NCBI RefSeq assembly: GCF_034652275.1
Contig: NZ_JAXIWG010000003.1
Span: 62,001 to 126,000, forward strand
Length of the DNA stretch: 64,000 nt
Source of the DNA: Yoonia sp034652275
GTDB lineage: Bacteria > Pseudomonadota > Alphaproteobacteria > Rhodobacterales > Rhodobacteraceae
Direction: 5' to 3'
Part shown: positions 60,074-64,000 of the stretch, one piece after another
How positions within the stretch are numbered: the first letter of the stretch is position 1
Layout of the letters: the number at the start of each line of letters is the position of its first letter
Notes under the pieces: model-generated
What the model was told of the DNA's origin: nothing
What the model saw: only the letters and a program-made list of their open reading frames with translations
The model's database searches: none
Position numbers and translations under genes: made by a program

Positions 60074-60199
60074 GCCAGCATCGCCGGTGATGGATCGCAG
60101 GTCTGCTTTTGCAGGCTTGCCGGATCGACCGAACCTCGGCAAGATCGTCGTGCAAGACGCTTTGTGTGGGGCTTGCAGTGGTGCTGGTTGAGGTCTTGC

Positions 60200-62068
60200 A
60201 TGAAGATCGAAAGGACAACCGTGGTGTCGGCGGACGGATGTCCTTTGATGCTGCAACGGGCGACTGGAAACCATCGAACGGGTGTCGTCGTGCTGCTTGG
60301 CCATGGACCTTCGGTCAATACGCGTCTGATGGCCCCCTGTGTCGCGACGCTCTGCGCGCAAGGCGCTGTCGTCTGGGCGGGTGATCTGCGCGGGCATGGC
60401 ATGTCGATCTCTGGCAAGGCGCCCAAGGCGCATCTGGACCCCGAGCGCGGATGGGACCAGCTGCGCGACGATATGCGCTGTTTCGCGCGTCATGCCTTTG
60501 AGGATGTGCCACGTGACCAGCGCCTTCTTCTGGGCGGAAGCCTGTCAGGTCATGTGATGCTGGACCTCTTGCGCGACGATCATGATCTCGCGCGGCATCT
60601 GGTGCTTGCCGGACCAACATTGCCGCAGAAGGGTGTCGCGAAGGTGATGGACGGTTTCTTGCGTGTGCGGCGGCTGACACGGCCCATCGATTCACCGGAC
60701 CCGCAGCTGCTGCATCATATTTACCGCTTTTTGCGGGCTCATATCCCGGGGCATCCCGACAGCGACCCTTGGACGATGCTGCAGACCGTGACTGCCGACC
60801 CTGACCAGATCGCGCGGATACGCGCTGACCCGACCGGATTTCCGACGCCGACACTGGGCTATTGGCTGGCGACGTTGCGCGGGATCCAGGGGTCATGGGT
60901 CAAAGCGGCAAACGGGCCCGATCTGGCACCGGATCTAAGGGTGATGGTCTTGACCGGGCCAGAGGATCCGCAAACCCGTGGCGGCAAGCAGGTGCCGACC
61001 ATCACGGCAGCGATCAGCGGTCGCGGGGTGGCCGATGTGTCGGTCAGGTACCTGCCCAAGGTCAGAGCGAATATCCTGATCGATGCCGAACAGGTGCCGG
61101 TGGCTGACGTCTGTCTGGGCTGGATGCAGGACGGCGCTTCTGCCGCTGACAGCCCGCCGCCCGTATCCCGGCCCGCGCATCCCGCGCCTGTCGTGGTGCA
61201 GGAACCGGTCTCTGCGGCGGTTGGCGAACACAGGCCGCACCCTCTCGACCTGACTGCGATGATCGCGAAATGCTATGCGGCGATCGAAGATGACACCCAC
61301 TGGATCGATCTCATCATCAGCATTGCCCATGCCGCCGAGACCGATGACCCCACGATCGACGCCTTGATCGAGACCCTGCACCCGCATTGGCACCGCGCCT
61401 TTGAGCTGCGCGAGGAATTGCGCTGGGCAGCCCATATGGGGCGGGTCTATCATGACGTGATCGACCGGCTGGACCTTGGTGTCGCTTTGCTAGATTCGGA
61501 TTTGCAGCTTGGCCATGCCAATCCCGCCTTCAAGCGCATCATGGCACGCCTGATGTGTGCGGCCGAGGGCAATCTGGCCCGCATGACGGCGCGGCTTTTG
61601 GCCGAACAACCTGCCGGAACAGCTTTTCCCGCGCGCGTCGATCAGCCCTGCGAAACGCCGCTGGTGCTCGACGGCCGGATCATCGGGTTATGGATGCACC
61701 CCGGCCCTGCCCGGGTCGAGGCCGGATCGGGAGATCTCGTCGGCGGGTTGTTGGTGCTCCGCGACCCCGAGCTGGCGCATGATCTTGCGGAGAGCAAGGC
61801 AAGCTTGCTGATGATGGCCTACGGGTTGACTCACAAGGAAGGCACGGTCGCTTTGCTGCTGGCCGAAGGTATTTCAACCAGTGCTGCCGCAGAACGTCTG
61901 GGCATTTCCGAGCACACGGTGCGCAGCCATGTGAAACAGGTTTTTGACAAGATGCATATCACCAGCAGATCGGAATTGTCGCACCGGATATTGACGGGTC
62001 CGCTCGGGTGGTTGACGCGGCAGCAACCAACAGCACCTTCGCTCTTGCAGGATCGTCAGTTGTCCTGA
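60200..62068 (+). CDS. LuxR-type regulator with an N-terminal alpha/beta-hydrolase-like domain
   Basis: Residues 1-310 resemble monoacylglycerol-lipase-like hydrolases: VLLGHGPSVNTR, WAGDLRGHGMS and the nucleophile elbow LLLGGSLSGHVML. The acid is plausible in LTGPEDPQT, but the catalytic-His segment reads VRANILIDAE where active enzymes have a His, so catalysis is doubtful. Residues 355-540 form an unfamiliar, PAS-like region. Residues 545-610 are a LuxR helix-turn-helix (GLTHKEGTVALLLAEG, AAAERLGISEHTVRSHVKQVF). GAGG precedes the ATG. CTTGCCG/CGGCAAG (60116-60143) in its leader may be an operator. It may control the palindrome-bearing genes. Confidence 0.8.
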   Translation: MKIERTTVVSADGCPLMLQRATGNHRTGVVVLLGHGPSVNTRLMAPCVATLCAQGAVVWAGDLRGHGMSISGKAPKAHLDPERGWDQLRDDMRCFARHAFEDVPRDQRLLLGGSLSGHVMLDLLRDDHDLARHLVLAGPTLPQKGVAKVMDGFLRVRRLTRPIDSPDPQLLHHIYRFLRAHIPGHPDSDPWTMLQTVTADPDQIARIRADPTGFPTPTLGYWLATLRGIQGSWVKAANGPDLAPDLRVMVLTGPEDPQTRGGKQVPTITAAISGRGVADVSVRYLPKVRANILIDAEQVPVADVCLGWMQDGASAADSPPPVSRPAHPAPVVVQEPVSAAVGEHRPHPLDLTAMIAKCYAAIEDDTHWIDLIISIAHAAETDDPTIDALIETLHPHWHRAFELREELRWAAHMGRVYHDVIDRLDLGVALLDSDLQLGHANPAFKRIMARLMCAAEGNLARMTARLLAEQPAGTAFPARVDQPCETPLVLDGRIIGLWMHPGPARVEAGSGDLVGGLLVLRDPELAHDLAESKASLLMMAYGLTHKEGTVALLLAEGISTSAAAERLGISEHTVRSHVKQVFDKMHITSRSELSHRILTGPLGWLTRQQPTAPSLLQDRQLS

Positions 62069-62073
62069 CCCTG

Positions 62074-63372
62074 ATGACACCTCTGACAATCATTCTGTTC
62101 CTTGCCATTCCACTGGTGCATGCCTTGCTGCTGGCACCTCGCCAGACCGCAGAACTCTATCTGTTTAACGGCGGTAAAACCGGTTTTGCGCCGACGCTCG
62201 GCTCTGCCATCGCGGGCAATATCGGGATCGGGACATTTGTGCCGCTGTATCTTTTTGCCTCCGAAGCGCCACTGATCGCCTATGCCCTGTCGCTGACCTA
62301 TGCAGCGGGTCTGTTGCTCTGCGCATGGCTTGCACCACGGATCCACCGGGAAACCCGGCAGGCGGGACATTACGGGTTGATCGACTATCTGCGCGAACGG
62401 CACGGCATTTCCAATCGCCTGCTCATCTGGCTCCCGTTCGGCATTGTGTTCGGTTTGCGGTCACTTGTGCAGATACTGGCGTTGAGCCTGATCCTGCAAA
62501 TGGTGCTGGACCTGTCAGCCGCCGCCGCGATGGTCCTGGCTGTAGCTTCGGTCGCGGGATATGCCGTTTGCGGCGGATATCAGGCTGCGACGCAGACGGA
62601 TATGGTTCAGGCCCTTATCCTCGTGGCCGGCATTGCGCTGATCGCTGGTGTTCTGATCTTCAATCCGGGCGAAGGGCGCGTCGATGCACCATCGGCCCTG
62701 TCGACCGGATCTTATGGCATTGTCTTTCTTGTTGCTGTCCTATTGCTGTTTCCGTTCTCGACTGTCTTGAGCGTGGACAACTGGCAGCGTATCGCCACAG
62801 CCGACAGCGCCAAAAACGCACGGCTGGCCTATGTGCTGGCGGCCATCATTTGCGGGCTTGTCAACCTGACGATTGCTTATCTGGGACATTACAACATCCA
62901 ACCGGCGGATGCTGCACCTGTGACCGTCATGCGGGGTTTGCGCGATGCAATGCCGTCCGGCTGGGGCTGGTTGAGCGATGCCGTTCTGCTGGTGGCGGTG
63001 ATGTCGTCCATCGACACATTCACCATGCCTGTCATTGGCGGGTTGGTCGGAAAGACAAAAGACCTGCGCAGAGCCCGCCTTGCCACGCTGTGCTATTTCC
63101 TGTCGCTCGGCGTTCTGGCGCTGGTGATGGGTGACTTGCTGTTGAATGTGATCGCGGCGTTTTCATCGCTGGTCGTATTTCTGCCTGCGGTCTTCGGGGC
63201 CTTGTTCCTGCGGGATCGCGCACCAAAGGCCGTTTTGTGGTCAACGGGCCTGGGGGTCGGCCTGACGCTTTTCCTGACACCCGTCGTGCCGTCACTGGCC
63301 GCATTGTCCGGTTTCGGGCTGAGCTTGGCGATTTACCTCGCCTTGCGCGGTCAAAGCGGGAAGGGGCACTAG
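62074..63372 (+). CDS. Sodium:solute symporter family (SSS) transporter
   Basis: The 432-residue protein has about 12 hydrophobic segments and SSS features: NGGKTGFAPTLGSAIAGNIGIG, in part FNGGKTGFAPTLG and NIGIGTF; CGGYQAATQTDMVQALIL; and SVDNWQRIATADSAKNAR. It is shorter than typical SSS proteins of 480-550 residues. The start is uncertain: ATG 62074 begins a good first helix but has no ribosome-binding site, and GTG 62008 lies within the upstream gene. Five bases separate it from the LuxR gene, so they are likely one operon. Substrate unknown. Confidence 0.75.
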   Translation: MTPLTIILFLAIPLVHALLLAPRQTAELYLFNGGKTGFAPTLGSAIAGNIGIGTFVPLYLFASEAPLIAYALSLTYAAGLLLCAWLAPRIHRETRQAGHYGLIDYLRERHGISNRLLIWLPFGIVFGLRSLVQILALSLILQMVLDLSAAAAMVLAVASVAGYAVCGGYQAATQTDMVQALILVAGIALIAGVLIFNPGEGRVDAPSALSTGSYGIVFLVAVLLLFPFSTVLSVDNWQRIATADSAKNARLAYVLAAIICGLVNLTIAYLGHYNIQPADAAPVTVMRGLRDAMPSGWGWLSDAVLLVAVMSSIDTFTMPVIGGLVGKTKDLRRARLATLCYFLSLGVLALVMGDLLLNVIAAFSSLVVFLPAVFGALFLRDRAPKAVLWSTGLGVGLTLFLTPVVPSLAALSGFGLSLAIYLALRGQSGKGH

Positions 63373-63459
63373 CCCGCAGGATCGGCAGTTTTCCAGATAG
63401 GGTCGTTCCGCCCTCTGGTCGTGACAAGCTGTGCGCTTGCCGTTCATGCCGGCGCAGGG

Positions 63460-64000
63460 TCAGATGATCGCGTGGCGCACACGCGATGACACCCATTCAC
63501 TAACCACGACGGTGCCAAGGATCAACAGAAGGATCACGCTGATCTGGCTCCAGGCCAGCGTGTTGAGCGAGGCTTCGAGTTTCAGCCCAAGGCCACCGGC
63601 ACCGACCAGCCCCAGAATGGCGCTTTCGCGGATGTTGATGTCCCAGCGGAACACGGTGATCCCCCAGAACGTCGGCAGCACCTGCGGCACGATCCCGTAG
63701 CTGAGCACCTGCGCGCCGCTTGCACCCGTGGCGGTGATCGCCTCGATCTGCTTGGCATCGGTTTCCTCGATCGCCTCATAAAGCAGCTTGCCGATGAACC
63801 CGATGGACCGCAGCGCGATGGCGATGATCCCTGCCAAAAGGCCGGGACCGATGATCGCCACCAGCAAAAGCGCCCAGATCAGCGCGTTGATCGACCGCGA
63901 GGCCACGATGATGAACAGCGCGATAGGGCGCAGGACCAGCAAGGACGGCGAGGTGTTGCGCGCCGCCAGAAACGCCACCGGCACGGCCATGATGACCCCG
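63460..64000 (-). CDS. phnE: Phosphonate-type ABC transporter permease (PhnE family), C-terminal part
   Basis: The frame is open to the window edge. It shows the permease pattern SRSINALIWALLLVAIIGPG, then GFIGKLLYEAIEETDAKQIEAITATGAS and YGIVPQVLPTFWGITVFRWDINIRESAILGLVGAGG, quoted in parts here: LLYEAIEETDAKQIEAI, WDINIRESAILGLVG. This is the PhnE/PhnT-type core of phosphonate importers. The gene's 5' end and any phnC/phnD lie outside the window. Convergent with the SSS gene; no gene in 63373-63459. Confidence 0.88.
   Translation of the reverse strand, partial: GVIMAVPVAFLAARNTSPSLLVLRPIALFIIVASRSINALIWALLLVAIIGPGLLAGIIAIALRSIGFIGKLLYEAIEETDAKQIEAITATGASGAQVLSYGIVPQVLPTFWGITVFRWDINIRESAILGLVGAGGLGLKLEASLNTLAWSQISVILLLILGTVVVSEWVSSRVRHAII

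Overview
The window is GC-rich, densely packed chromosomal DNA that reads as a marine-type Rhodobacterales bacterium (Roseobacter/Loktanella-like alphaproteobacterium). Supporting signs are the secY-adk-rpsM-rpsK-rpoA-rplQ order, an ATP12-family chaperone, an aap/bzt-type amino-acid ABC transporter, TRAP transporters with a Tat-exported binding protein, a complete PhyR-NepR-EcfG general stress system, and many ATGA/GTGA start-stop overlaps. No tRNA, rRNA, CRISPR array, prophage or insertion sequence was recognised.

Layout. 1-7826: the end of the spc/alpha ribosomal operon (secY, adk, rpsM, rpsK, rpoA, rplQ), then a housekeeping run (rarA, crcB, rluC, HAD phosphatase, ATP12 chaperone). 7827-12691: aapJQMP amino-acid ABC transporter. 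12732-17236 (minus): yidC-engB-argB-FeS protein-sixA. 17392-22198 (minus): TRAP transporter with an amidase and an overlooked 51-residue membrane protein. 22364-24505 (minus): a 2-hydroxyacid dehydrogenase and an exported protein with two PRC-barrel domains.

24600-32460: a general-stress island. phyR faces nepR-ecfG-phyK, and candidate EcfG promoters (GGAAC, 16-17 nt, CGTT or GGTT) lie before phyR, a PLD-family protein (two in tandem), a DUF883/holin-like membrane pair, a DUF1328 protein and an entericidin-like lipoprotein. A Crp/Fnr regulator and a pseudo-receiver protein sit inside the island.

32563-36122: an exported OmpA protein with four Ig-like repeats plus a small exported partner. 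36103-40426: the most unusual locus. A Tat-signal peptide rich in Ser-Ala-Pro, a Tat-signal subtilisin with the same kind of low-complexity segment, and an HPr-kinase-like/PqqD fusion lie beside a divergent ECF sigma/anti-sigma pair. Three promoter-like motifs of one type (GGAAT, 16-17 nt, CGTT) stand before the sigma gene, the subtilisin and the peptide gene, so all appear to be one ECF regulon.

40474-46702: a frameshifted membrane-protein gene, a TPP riboswitch with thiM-thiE-thiD and an SDR, then a SulP transporter with a tandem universal stress protein. 46830-60073: large exported proteins of unknown role (a 1666-residue VWA protein, a 1335-residue metzincin-type metalloprotease, and smaller partners). 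Three of these transcription units carry a 16-bp palindrome, TCCC-Y-CAAATG-S-GGGA, 65-70 bp before the start codon. 60200-64000: a LuxR-type regulator fused to a degenerate alpha/beta-hydrolase domain, which is a candidate to read that palindrome, an SSS-family symporter, and the end of a PhnE-type permease gene cut by the window edge.

All family assignments come from reading motifs by eye; no database search was possible.
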